DNA from: a bacterium
Lineage (GTDB): Bacteria; Desulfobacterota; UBA8473
DNA: 7,775 nt
Direction: 5' to 3'
Assembly: GCA_009773075.1 (NCBI GenBank)
Contig: WOUX01000081.1
Span: 1-7,775, forward strand
A program made the translations under genes and the position numbers. Shown here piece after piece: positions 1 through 6,688 of this stretch. Every line of letters starts with the position of its first letter. Positions within the stretch are counted from its first letter, which is position 1. The notes below the pieces were generated by a model that did not search any database, was not told the DNA's origin, and saw only the letters and a program-made list of their open reading frames with translations.

Positions 1-44
1 TTGTTGACGGCTATTGGTATAAAGAGAGCATCAGACGATTATTT

Positions 45-82
45 CTTAAGGGGCAGGATATTTAACTGCCCCTTAAGTTTTG
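45..82 (+). terminator. Perfect 12-bp hairpin followed by TTTT, in front of the grpE-like gene
   Basis: The arm CTTAAGGGGCAG (45-56) and its exact complement CTGCCCCTTAAG (66-77) enclose a 9-nt loop, and TTTT follows directly (78-81). This is the layout of an intrinsic terminator for a gene lying left of the window. It ends about 12 nt before the grpE start, so it could also act as an attenuator or operator for the chaperone operon. The 9-nt spacer recalls the CIRCE heat-shock operator, but the arms do not match CIRCE (TTAGCACTC). No convincing promoter is visible between it and the gene. Confidence 0.55.
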
Positions 83-93
83 GGGTGGATAAT

Positions 94-525
94 ATGAAGA
101 TAAACATTGAAGAGGTTTCCACTGAAAACGAAGTTGTTAAGAGTAACGCCGATACGTTTGCCTGTGCGTTGCACACAGACAGGAATGTTCAGAAAGAAGG
201 GTATCAAGATGAAGTCATGAAACTAAGAATTGCCCTTGAGGAGCAGGAAAGACAGTACCTGTCTCTCCTTGCCGACTTTGATAATCTTAAAAGGAGGACC
301 GACAGGGATTCAAGATTAAGGGTTCAAGAGGAGAAGGGCGAATTGATAAACAAAATTCTTGAAGTTATAGACAACTTTGAGAGGGCCATAGACTCAGCTA
401 AAAACTATAGACACGATCCCCTCTTTGATGGTATACTATCCATATACAGACAACTCATCTCGGTTATAAGAGAATATAGGGTTGAACGTATAGACTGTTT
501 AGGGAAAGAGTTTGACCCCAATTGA
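94..525 (+). CDS. GrpE-like nucleotide exchange factor lacking the C-terminal beta-domain
   Basis: GrpE family protein of 143 residues. Full GrpE is a dimer whose long helices and C-terminal beta-domain drive ADP release from DnaK. Visible family features are a charged long-helix region (about residues 38-90) with the hallmark LADFDNLKRR (59-68), then LEVIDNFERAI (89-99), a four-helix-bundle segment, and GKEFDPN at the very end. In typical members FDPN is followed by an HEA motif and roughly 45-55 residues of beta-domain; here tandem stops TGA TAA follow at once. No other frame of the 60-nt spacer before dnaJ encodes the missing part. The start at 94 is chosen because GGGGTGG (82-88) lies 5 nt upstream; the reading frame is open further left but runs through the hairpin. 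It is the first gene of grpE-dnaJ-clpB. Family assignment is firm; whether it still exchanges nucleotide on DnaK is doubtful. Confidence 0.85.
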   Translation: MKINIEEVSTENEVVKSNADTFACALHTDRNVQKEGYQDEVMKLRIALEEQERQYLSLLADFDNLKRRTDRDSRLRVQEEKGELINKILEVIDNFERAIDSAKNYRHDPLFDGILSIYRQLISVIREYRVERIDCLGKEFDPN

Positions 526-585
526 TAAGCTCCTACGTCCACCGAAGGTTCATGTAGCTGTGTGAGGAGTTGAGGATTAAGAAAT

Positions 586-1617
586 ATGGCGGTAAAATAT
601 AAAGACTACTATGAAATACTGGGTCTTAAAAGAGACGCCTCAGCAAAAGAGATAAAGAATGCCTATAGAAAGCTGGCCAGAAAGTACCATCCAGATGTCA
701 ACCCTGACAATAAGGAAGCAGAAGAGAAATTCAAAGAGATAAACGAGGCTAATGAGGTTCTTGGGGATCCTCAAAAGAAGACCAAATATGATCAGTTGGG
801 ACCCAACTGGCAGGCAGGCACTGAATTTAGACCACCCCCGGGATGGGAAGGTGTCGATGTAAGAATGGGTGATTTCCAAGACTTTGCAAGCAGGGGTGGC
901 TTCAGCGATTTCTTCTCTACCCTTTTTGGGCAGGCACAAGGGGGTGGTTTTTCACAAAGAACAGCCAGGAGGAGCAGGAAGGCCAGGGGGGCCGATATTG
1001 ATGCCGAATTAACAATTCTACTGGAAGATGCATATAATGGTGGAAAACACAGTGTTACTCTTCAGAAAAGTGAAATATGCCCTGATTGTGGAGGGACTAC
1101 CATAGCAGGTAAGAGAAGTTGCAGCGCCTGCAATGGCAGGGGAATGACAGTGAAACCAAGGCGGCTGGACATCAAAATACCTGCTGGTGTCAAAGGCGGA
1201 TCCAGGATCAGGTTGACCGGACAGGGAGAAACTGGCATTGGTGGTGGTCCTGCAGGAGACCTGTACCTACAAATTAAATTGAAACCGCATCCTCATTTTA
1301 CCGTGCTTGACCATGATGTGCAGATTGAACTCCCCTTAATGCCCTGGGAGGCTATAATGGGCACAGAAGTAGAGGTCTTAACTTTAAAGGGGTATGTTAA
1401 GATGAAGATACCTCCAGCTACACAGTCAGGGCAGCGCCTCAGGTTGAAGGGTTTAGGCTTGCCCAAGAAGGGCGGAGAGAGTGGGGACCAATATGTAAAG
1501 ATGAAGGTTGTTGTGCCAAAAAAAGTCAGTGAAAAGGAAAGGGACCTCTATGAAAAGTTGGCTCAACTATATGACAATAAAATAAGTGGTGCAATCTTTG
1601 GAAAAACCAGGAGATAG
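586..1617 (+). CDS. DnaJ-family (Hsp40) co-chaperone with a half zinc finger
   Basis: Cytoplasmic Hsp40 of 343 residues. The N-terminal J-domain (about 5-71) has the HPD motif at 35-37 needed to stimulate DnaK ATPase. A Gly/Phe-containing linker follows (GGFSDFFSTLFG, 104-115), then the substrate-binding C-terminal domains: CTD I from about 137 and CTD II from about 240 to 312, ending in a helical dimerisation tail. CTD I carries only two Cys motifs, C165-x2-C168-GG and C179-x2-C182-xG, where class A DnaJ has four CxxCxGxG repeats and CbpA-type proteins have none. The four cysteines would suffice for one zinc site. The length fits between CbpA (about 306) and DnaJ (about 376), so no dnaJ or cbpA symbol is given. 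The start has AGGAG (565-569) and GAGG (572-575) upstream. It lies between the short grpE and clpB, 3 nt from the latter. Confidence 0.9.
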   Translation: MAVKYKDYYEILGLKRDASAKEIKNAYRKLARKYHPDVNPDNKEAEEKFKEINEANEVLGDPQKKTKYDQLGPNWQAGTEFRPPPGWEGVDVRMGDFQDFASRGGFSDFFSTLFGQAQGGGFSQRTARRSRKARGADIDAELTILLEDAYNGGKHSVTLQKSEICPDCGGTTIAGKRSCSACNGRGMTVKPRRLDIKIPAGVKGGSRIRLTGQGETGIGGGPAGDLYLQIKLKPHPHFTVLDHDVQIELPLMPWEAIMGTEVEVLTLKGYVKMKIPPATQSGQRLRLKGLGLPKKGGESGDQYVKMKVVVPKKVSEKERDLYEKLAQLYDNKISGAIFGKTRR

Positions 1618-1620
1618 AGG

Positions 1621-4233
1621 ATGGATCCAAATAGACTTACTGAAAAGACAAGAGAGGCGATGAATAACGCCCAGAGCCTGGCGATAAAATACAATAATCA
1701 ACAGGTGGACACTGAGCACCTGTTTCTAGCCCTGCTGGATCAATCCGATGGTTTGATTCCCAGGGTCTTTGAGAAGATGGGAGCATCTGTCCAAGGTATC
1801 CAACAACAACTCCTTCGCCAAATAGAAAACCTTCCCAAAGTTACCGGTTCTGGTGCTGCAGCAGGTCAGATTTATATTACTGCCAGGCTTAACCGGGTAC
1901 TGGTGGAAGGAGAAGAGGAAGCCAAAAGGCTTAAAGATGAATATGTCAGTGTAGAGCATGTGGTTCTTGGCATACTAAACGATGAAAAAGATGCCATAAC
2001 CATTCTTTTGAAGGGCTACGGAGTTACCAAAGACGGGTTTTTGAGAGCATTAATGGATGTAAGAGGGAAACAGCGGGTAACATCTCAGACCCCTGAGGAC
2101 ACGTATCAGGCATTAGAAAGATATGGAAGGGATCTGACCAGGGAGGCAGAGCGGGGCAAGCTCGACCCTGTAATCGGGAGGGATGAGGAAATAAGGAGGG
2201 TGATCCAGGTATTATCCAGGCGCACAAAAAACAACCCTGTTTTAATCGGAGAACCTGGTGTAGGGAAAACCGCAATAGTAGAAGGATTGGCACAGCGAGT
2301 CATAAAAGGGGATGTCCCCGAAGGGTTAAAAGAGAAAAGGGTCATCGCCTTAGACATGGGGGCTTTGATTGCAGGTGCAAAGTACCGGGGAGAGTTTGAA
2401 GAAAGGCTTAAAGCAGTATTGAAGGAGATCCAGGAATCAGAGGGTAGGCATATACTCTTCATAGACGAACTCCATACGGTTGTGGGGGCTGGTGCCGCTC
2501 CCGGGGCAATGGATGCCAGCAATATACTAAAACCCATGCTGGCAAGGGGGGAATTGCACTGTATTGGGGCAACAACGCTAAACGAATATCGAAAATATGT
2601 AGAAAAGGATGCTGCTCTTGAAAGAAGATTTCAACCGGTATTGGTGGACCAACCCAGTGCAGAAGAGACCATATCGATACTTAGAGGTCTAAAGGAGCGA
2701 TATGAGGTTCACCATGGGGTACGCATCAAGGACTCTGCCCTGGTTTCGGCGGCCGTATTGAGTAACAGATATATATCTGATCGATTCTTGCCTGATAAGG
2801 CCATAGACCTTATTGATGAGGCTGCTGCCAGGCTTAGGACAGAGATTGACAGCATGCCTTCCGAACTCGATGAAATAATGAGAAAGATCATGCAATTGGA
2901 GATCGAAAGGGAGGCATTAAAAAAGGAAAAAGATAAGGCATCTAAAGAAAGATTGGAAAAGTTGGAAAAGGACCTGGGAGATCTCAAGACCGAAGCAGAT
3001 TCAATGAAAGAAAGGTGGCAGACAGAAAAGGACGGGATTCAAAAGGTCAGGCACTTTAAGGAAGAAATTGAAAGGATAAAGGTTCAGATTGAGCAGGCGG
3101 AGAGGAATTACGATCTCAACAAAGCGGCTGAGTTAAAATATGGCAAACTTATCGAACTGGAAAAGGGACTAAAGGCTGAAGAAGAAAGATATCAACAAAA
3201 TGGCGATAAAACAAAAAGGTTACTAAAGGAAGAGGTGGATGAAGACGATATAGCTGAGGTAGTAAGCAGGTGGACAGGCATACCTGTCAACAGACTGTTG
3301 GAAGGTGAAATTGAAAAGCTCTTACGGCTAGAGGAACATCTTCACAAGAGGGTAGTAGGACAGGATGAGGCGGTAACAGCGGTGGCCGATGCAGTGGTCC
3401 GTTCCCGTTCCGGGTTAAAAGACCCCCAGAGACCTATAGGCAGTTTCATCTTCATGGGACCATCTGGAGTGGGGAAAACAGAGCTGGCAAGGACACTGGC
3501 CGATTTTCTCTTTGACGACGAGCAGGCTCTGGTACGCATAGACATGTCCGAATACATGGAAAAACATACAGTGGCACGTCTGATCGGTGCTCCACCAGGG
3601 TATGTAGGATATGAAGAAGGGGGGCAACTCACGGAGGCAGTGAGGAGAAAGCCATATTCAGTAGTTCTCTTTGATGAAATAGAAAAGGCGCATCATGATG
3701 TCTTTAATGTTTTGCTACAGATCCTGGACGACGGACGTCTGACCGATTCCCATGGACGTACAGTAGACTTCAAGAATACAATAGTGATAATGACATCAAA
3801 CATTGGCAGCCACTATATTCTGGATTATCATGAAATTGATGAAGCAAGTTACGAAAGAATGAAGGGGCTTGTCCTGGAGGCGTTGAGGCAGCATTTTAGA
3901 CCGGAGTTTCTGAACAGGGTTGACGAGATAGTTGTGTTCCACGCCCTCACTTTGGAACAGTTGAATAAGATTGTAGATATACAGCTTGAGCACCTGCAAA
4001 AGCGGCTTTTGGAAAGAAGGATGGTTCTGAAGCTAACGGATGCTGCCAAAGATTATCTGGCTAAGATAGGATATGATCCGACTTATGGGGCTCGTCCTTT
4101 GAAAAGGAGCATCCAGGCATATGTGGAAACCCCTATTGCCAAACTCATAATAAAAGGTGATGTTAAAGAGGGGAATGAGGTAGTAGGTGATTATGATGGG
4201 AACGTATTGAGCTTTAGTAACAACTCAGGCTGA
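1621..4233 (+). CDS. clpB: ATP-dependent protein disaggregase ClpB (Hsp100)
   Basis: Full-length ClpB of 870 residues, a cytoplasmic hexameric AAA+ machine that pulls polypeptides out of aggregates with DnaK-DnaJ. Domains in order: N-domain with two Clp repeats (1-145); NBD1 with Walker A GEPGVGKT (210-217), pore-loop YRG (255-257), Walker B LFIDE (279-283), sensor GATT (316-319) and arginine pair R335/R336; coiled-coil middle domain (about 410-535) that separates ClpB from ClpA/ClpX-type unfoldases; NBD2 with Walker A GPSGVGKT (613-620), pore loop GYVGY (660-664), Walker B VVLFDE (681-686), arginine finger R766 and sensor-2 GARPLKR (823-829). All catalytic motifs are intact, and there is no IGF/L-type ClpP-binding loop. 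AGGAG (1609-1613), inside the end of dnaJ, sits 7 nt before the ATG, implying coupled translation. The stop codon falls inside a heptad repeat. Confidence 0.98.
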   Translation: MDPNRLTEKTREAMNNAQSLAIKYNNQQVDTEHLFLALLDQSDGLIPRVFEKMGASVQGIQQQLLRQIENLPKVTGSGAAAGQIYITARLNRVLVEGEEEAKRLKDEYVSVEHVVLGILNDEKDAITILLKGYGVTKDGFLRALMDVRGKQRVTSQTPEDTYQALERYGRDLTREAERGKLDPVIGRDEEIRRVIQVLSRRTKNNPVLIGEPGVGKTAIVEGLAQRVIKGDVPEGLKEKRVIALDMGALIAGAKYRGEFEERLKAVLKEIQESEGRHILFIDELHTVVGAGAAPGAMDASNILKPMLARGELHCIGATTLNEYRKYVEKDAALERRFQPVLVDQPSAEETISILRGLKERYEVHHGVRIKDSALVSAAVLSNRYISDRFLPDKAIDLIDEAAARLRTEIDSMPSELDEIMRKIMQLEIEREALKKEKDKASKERLEKLEKDLGDLKTEADSMKERWQTEKDGIQKVRHFKEEIERIKVQIEQAERNYDLNKAAELKYGKLIELEKGLKAEEERYQQNGDKTKRLLKEEVDEDDIAEVVSRWTGIPVNRLLEGEIEKLLRLEEHLHKRVVGQDEAVTAVADAVVRSRSGLKDPQRPIGSFIFMGPSGVGKTELARTLADFLFDDEQALVRIDMSEYMEKHTVARLIGAPPGYVGYEEGGQLTEAVRRKPYSVVLFDEIEKAHHDVFNVLLQILDDGRLTDSHGRTVDFKNTIVIMTSNIGSHYILDYHEIDEASYERMKGLVLEALRQHFRPEFLNRVDEIVVFHALTLEQLNKIVDIQLEHLQKRLLERRMVLKLTDAAKDYLAKIGYDPTYGARPLKRSIQAYVETPIAKLIIKGDVKEGNEVVGDYDGNVLSFSNNSG

Positions 4234-4288
4234 TAGACTGAAGGCTGAAGGCTTTTCGAGATGTTTTATAGACTTCAACCTTCAGCCT
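4227..4288 (+). repeat. AGGCTGA heptad repeats with inverted copies after clpB
   Basis: Heptads AGGCTGA (4227-4233, containing the clpB stop TGA), AGACTGA (4235-4241), AGGCTGA (4242-4248) and the partial AGGCTTT (4249-4255) are followed by inverted copies TCAACCT (4275-4281) and TCAGCCT (4282-4288). AGGCTGAAGG (4242-4251) can pair perfectly with CCTTCAGCCT (4279-4288) around a 27-nt loop, so the element could form a weak transcript end, but no T-run follows. ATAGACT occurs as a direct repeat at 4233-4239 and 4268-4274. Confidence 0.6.
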
Positions 4289-4307
4289 AAACACCTGGTT
4301 AGTTACG

Positions 4308-4313
4308 AGGAGG
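4308..4313 (+). promoter_or_regulatory. Strong Shine-Dalgarno AGGAGG selecting a CTG start
   Basis: The AGGAGG is a perfect anti-16S match with no ATG, GTG or TTG in the relevant frame downstream. It lies 9 nt before CTG (4323-4325), which opens the Cys-rich reading frame. An ATA codon directly abuts the site and would be too close. Confidence 0.55.
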
Positions 4314-4322
4314 ATAAAAAGC

Positions 4323-4499
4323 CTGCACTGTACAAATCATCCAGACAGGAGGGCTCTCTCTACTTGTCAGAAATTTGGAATAGGGCAATGTGAAGAATGT
4401 ATTGCCTGCAAAGACCCTCACTTATACTGTAAATTCAGGGACCACTGTATAGCCTGGGAGTTACTTAAGGAGAAAAAGATCGTTCAAGGGAAAAGGTGA
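4323..4499 (+). CDS. Small Cys-rich B-box-like zinc-binding protein, probable CTG start
   Basis: Predicted 58-residue protein. Reading from CTG as Met, C3-x2-H6-P...C15-x7-C23-x2-C26-x2-C29-x6-C36-x5-C42 appears. The first half (CTNHPDRRALSTC, then CEEC) has the CxxHPxRxA...C...CxxC layout of bacterial B-box-type zinc fingers, and the second half adds CKDPHLYCKFR and a charged Lys-rich tail. Seven Cys and several His suggest one or two bound zinc ions; no signal peptide or membrane segment is visible. The frame is open from 4272 to the TGA at 4497-4499 but has no ATG, GTG or TTG, so the gene either starts at CTG 4323 behind AGGAGG or has lost its start. It sits between clpB and ccdA on the same strand, with 28 nt to ccdA. 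Function is unknown. The domain call rests on motif spacing, not on a profile search. Confidence 0.62.
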   Translation: MHCTNHPDRRALSTCQKFGIGQCEECIACKDPHLYCKFRDHCIAWELLKEKKIVQGKR

Positions 4500-4527
4500 A
4501 GCTAAAGACGGTTAATAACCTCAAACA

Positions 4528-5268
4528 ATGCCCATTTTGGATTCAGGTATGACGCAAGAGATATCATTACTCATTGCACTTAGTGCTGGAATATTTACCT
4601 TTTTTTCTCCTTGTGTGTTACCTCTATTACCCTCTTACATCTCCTTTATAACAGGATGTTCTGTCAATGAACTCTTAGATGAAAAAATACAAAGGACAAA
4701 GGCAGAGTATTTTAGGAATATATTCCTGGAAACACTCCTTTTTGTCCTGGGGTTTGGGTTGGTTTTTACAGCTCTGGGGGCATCGGCAACTTATCTTGGC
4801 ACCTTTCTATTTAACAACAAGAAGACAATTGAGGTAGTCGGGGGTGTAATCGTTATTGCTTTTGGGATACACTTAACCGGAATCTTGAAAATAAAGTACC
4901 TGGAATATGAAAAGAGATTCCACCTGAAATATAAACCTACCAACCTCTTCGGTTCGTTGGTTGTAGGGGTAGCATTTGCTATTGGCTGGACACCCTGTAT
5001 AGGCCCCATATTAGGGGGAATGTTAACATACGCTGCAATGCAGGATACAGTTTATCAAGGTATGTCTCTTTTGGGTGTCTACTCCATTGGATTAGGTATC
5101 CCTTTTATCATTACAGGCCTATCTATAGGTGCATTTTTAGGTTTCTTTCAAAAGGTGGTAAAGTATTCAAGGGTTATCTCCATAGCAAGCGGTTTATTGC
5201 TTATTGTAGTCGGTATCCTTATTATGACTAATAATCTCAGTATAATCCAGTCTATCTTTGGAGCCTAG
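4528..5268 (+). CDS. ccdA: Cytochrome c biogenesis / thiol-disulfide transporter CcdA
   Basis: Inner-membrane protein of the CcdA/DsbD-beta family (246 residues). It passes electrons from cytoplasmic thioredoxin across the membrane to periplasmic thiol carriers, supporting cytochrome c maturation or other periplasmic disulfide reduction. The two signature redox cysteines are present: C29 in FFSPCVLPLLP and C157 in GWTPCIGP. About six hydrophobic segments are visible (roughly 10-43, 68-90, 101-120, 139-163, 180-205, 215-233). An in-frame stop at 4516-4518 bounds the start. Neither ATG 4528 nor ATG 4549 has a strong ribosome site; 4549 (MTQEISLLIA) has GGA 7 nt upstream and would give a typical CcdA N-terminus. 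No ResA/CcmG-type thioredoxin partner is in the window. The small zinc-finger gene lies just upstream. Confidence 0.93.
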   Translation: MPILDSGMTQEISLLIALSAGIFTFFSPCVLPLLPSYISFITGCSVNELLDEKIQRTKAEYFRNIFLETLLFVLGFGLVFTALGASATYLGTFLFNNKKTIEVVGGVIVIAFGIHLTGILKIKYLEYEKRFHLKYKPTNLFGSLVVGVAFAIGWTPCIGPILGGMLTYAAMQDTVYQGMSLLGVYSIGLGIPFIITGLSIGAFLGFFQKVVKYSRVISIASGLLLIVVGILIMTNNLSIIQSIFGA

Positions 5269-5289
5269 ATATTTATATCCCGGTCATGG

Positions 5290-5317
5290 AAGCGGAAGTC
5301 GAGAATCGTAAATCGAA
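5290..5317 (+). repeat. Degenerate AATCGWA heptad repeats after ccdA
   Basis: Four back-to-back 7-nt units, AAGCGGA, AGTCGAG, AATCGTA and AATCGAA, occupy the 110-bp spacer between ccdA and the convergent ligase pseudogene. They share the core A-x-x-C-G-x-x and are followed by an A-rich run. On the minus strand this gives a T7 tract (5320-5326 region) that might help end transcription from the ligase gene, though no hairpin stands out before it. Confidence 0.45.
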
Positions 5318-5378
5318 TAAAAAAACAATTTTCCATATTATCCCAGAACGTATAAATAGCTCTAAGTCTCTTCTTATC

Positions 5379-5591
5379 CTAAAGAATAATCTCCTTTCTT
5401 AAATCCTCTAGCTTTTTTGCATCCTGAGGTATCGTACCCTTAGGTACAAATTCGACCTTGTTAACTCTCACCCGACATCTATTTTGGAAGTCTTTCATAA
5501 AAGACTCGGTTATTGCATCTTTGTCTAAATCTTCTTTCTCAAGCTCAAGCTTCACCATTATGATATCTTTCATATCTTCATGAGTAATCCC
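5379..5591 (-). pseudogene. Detached C-terminal piece of the PaaK-like CoA ligase
   Basis: The minus-strand frame is open from the TAA at 5592-5594 down to the TAG at 5379-5381. It reads GITHEDMKDIIMVKLELEKED at its start and ends in VEFVPKGTIPQDAKKLEDLR. This matches the end of the C-terminal domain of PaaK-type ligases, which close with a VEFV-x-GTIP-x-xAKK-x-x-D-R motif. It lies directly behind the larger ligase fragment but in another frame. A free-standing 64-residue protein could start at ATG 5573, but no ribosome site stands out and the homology begins upstream of that ATG, so it is best read as a stranded fragment of the same gene. Confidence 0.75.
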
Positions 5592-6567
5592 TTACCTTGA
5601 CTGCTTCTCCAACTCGCCCTAGAATCTTCGGGATACGATAGGAGGTCCTGCCACAAGGACATGGTTCGTCGGTAAGAGAAGATAGATCACCACTGCCAAA
5701 TCGAATCCTGGGTAAAATATCATTAAATGTGGTAGTAACTACCAATTCTCCTACCTCACCACAAGGCAGCTGTTTTCCTGTTGCAGGATCAACTATTTCA
5801 ACAATAAAGTCTTCCTCAATATGCATCCCTGACTTCTCCTCACATTCACATGCCGGTATTCCCACAGGCAGATATGCATAAATCTCTCGGGTATCTATAC
5901 CGTAGTCCTCTTCTAAACTCCGTCTTACAGGAGATGATCCAAGGGCAAGAGCTCGCTTTATATGGAAATCACGCTTAAAGTTATATCCCAATTCTTCTGC
6001 TCTCTTTATAACGGACATGAAGAAGAGGGGGAACCCTGCAAAGAGGGTAGCCTTTAAATCGTACATGATTTGAACCTGGAGATCGGTATTTCCAAATCCG
6101 GTGGGTACTACAGTAATTCCCATAGAAGTCAAGATATCGTCAACCAGGAGTCCGGCAGGGACAAAGTGATAGGCTACAGCGTTTATAACTATGTCCCCTC
6201 TTTTTGCCCCTACCTTCCACAGCACCTTTTGCGCATGCTTTATATCAGCGTCAGCAAGGGTCTCGTATTGGGGTCCAGGATGAACATAGATTCTCTTCAG
6301 GGTTTCATAAGGTACGGTCAAAAAGCCGCCAAAGGGGGGATTCTCCCGCTGCATTTTTATATACTCATCCCTTGTTATTATTGGTATCTTCTCTATGTCC
6401 TCGATCCTCTTTATCTGAGAAGGATGGAAACCGGCTTCATCAAATCTTTTCTTCATTGCAGGTGCCTTTTCATAGGCATGTTTGGTTATCCCCCTCAATT
6501 TTTCGACAAGGCCCTTCTCCCTTTCCTCAACTGGATGCCATTCTCTCTTTTCAGTATAATCACTCAT
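5578..6567 (-). pseudogene. PaaK-like (phenylacetate-CoA ligase family) acyl-CoA ligase, truncated by frameshifting deletion
   Basis: The intact 5' part (329 residues) belongs to the PaaK-like adenylate-forming ligases, which activate a carboxylic acid with ATP and CoA. Landmarks are the N-terminal region ending RIYVHPGPQYE (92-102), GNTDLQVQIMYDL (159-171), IVEIVDPATGKQLPCGEVGEL (255-275), the conserved RFGSGDLS (289-296), the CPCGR Cys pair (303-307) and GRVGEAVKVR (317-326). The frame then runs into DYS-stop, and the family's C-terminal domain resumes one frame away with about 25 residues missing (the GMFVHP-type segment). Restoring these would give about 420 residues, the family's usual size. 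The start at 6567 has AGGAG (complement of 6575-6579) 7 nt upstream. The substrate is unknown; anaerobic aromatic or fatty-acid metabolism is plausible from the family only. A sequencing indel alone would not explain the missing residues. Confidence 0.82.
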
Positions 6568-6636
6568 TTTTCTTCTCCTTTTGATTATCCATTGTAGGTT
6601 TATAAATTCCTTTGAGCGATCATTAAAAACCCCTCC

Positions 6637-6664
6637 TTTATATTAATTTACTCTGAATTGCCAA
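6637..6664 (-). promoter_or_regulatory. Sigma-70-type promoter for the PaaK-like gene
   Basis: On the minus strand TTGGCA (complement of 6659-6664) and TATAAA (complement of 6637-6642) each match the consensus at 5 of 6 positions and are 16 nt apart. Transcription would begin near 6630, giving a leader of about 60 nt before the ligase start at 6567. The leader contains AGGAGG followed by a 7-codon frame (MIAQRNL), which may be chance. Confidence 0.45.
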
Positions 6665-6688
6665 CTCTGCTTGCTCTCTGCTGTAAAT

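Noticed and set aside
4..23. TTGACG and TATAAA resembling a promoter for grpE
   Set aside because: The two boxes are only 8 nt apart, far from the 16-18 needed, and the terminator-like hairpin lies between them and the gene.
3..65. Twenty-codon open frame ending GQDI-stop that could be the tail of an upstream gene
   Set aside because: Too short to tell from chance, no recognisable protein, and its end lies inside the hairpin at 45-77.
640..939. Minus-strand 99-codon frame across the J-domain region
   Set aside because: Antisense to a clear DnaJ-family gene, with no ribosome site or recognisable domain.
2024..4049. Minus-strand frames inside clpB
   Set aside because: Antisense shadows of a fully intact ClpB with every AAA+ motif in place.
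5571..5600. Programmed ribosomal frameshift joining the two ligase pieces
   Set aside because: No slippery heptamer or downstream structure is visible, and frameshifting would not restore the roughly 25 missing residues.
6070..6597. Plus-strand frames of 175 and 126 codons opposite the ligase gene
   Set aside because: They are antisense shadows of the minus-strand ligase, which shows clear family motifs and a good ribosome site; their translations look like nothing known.
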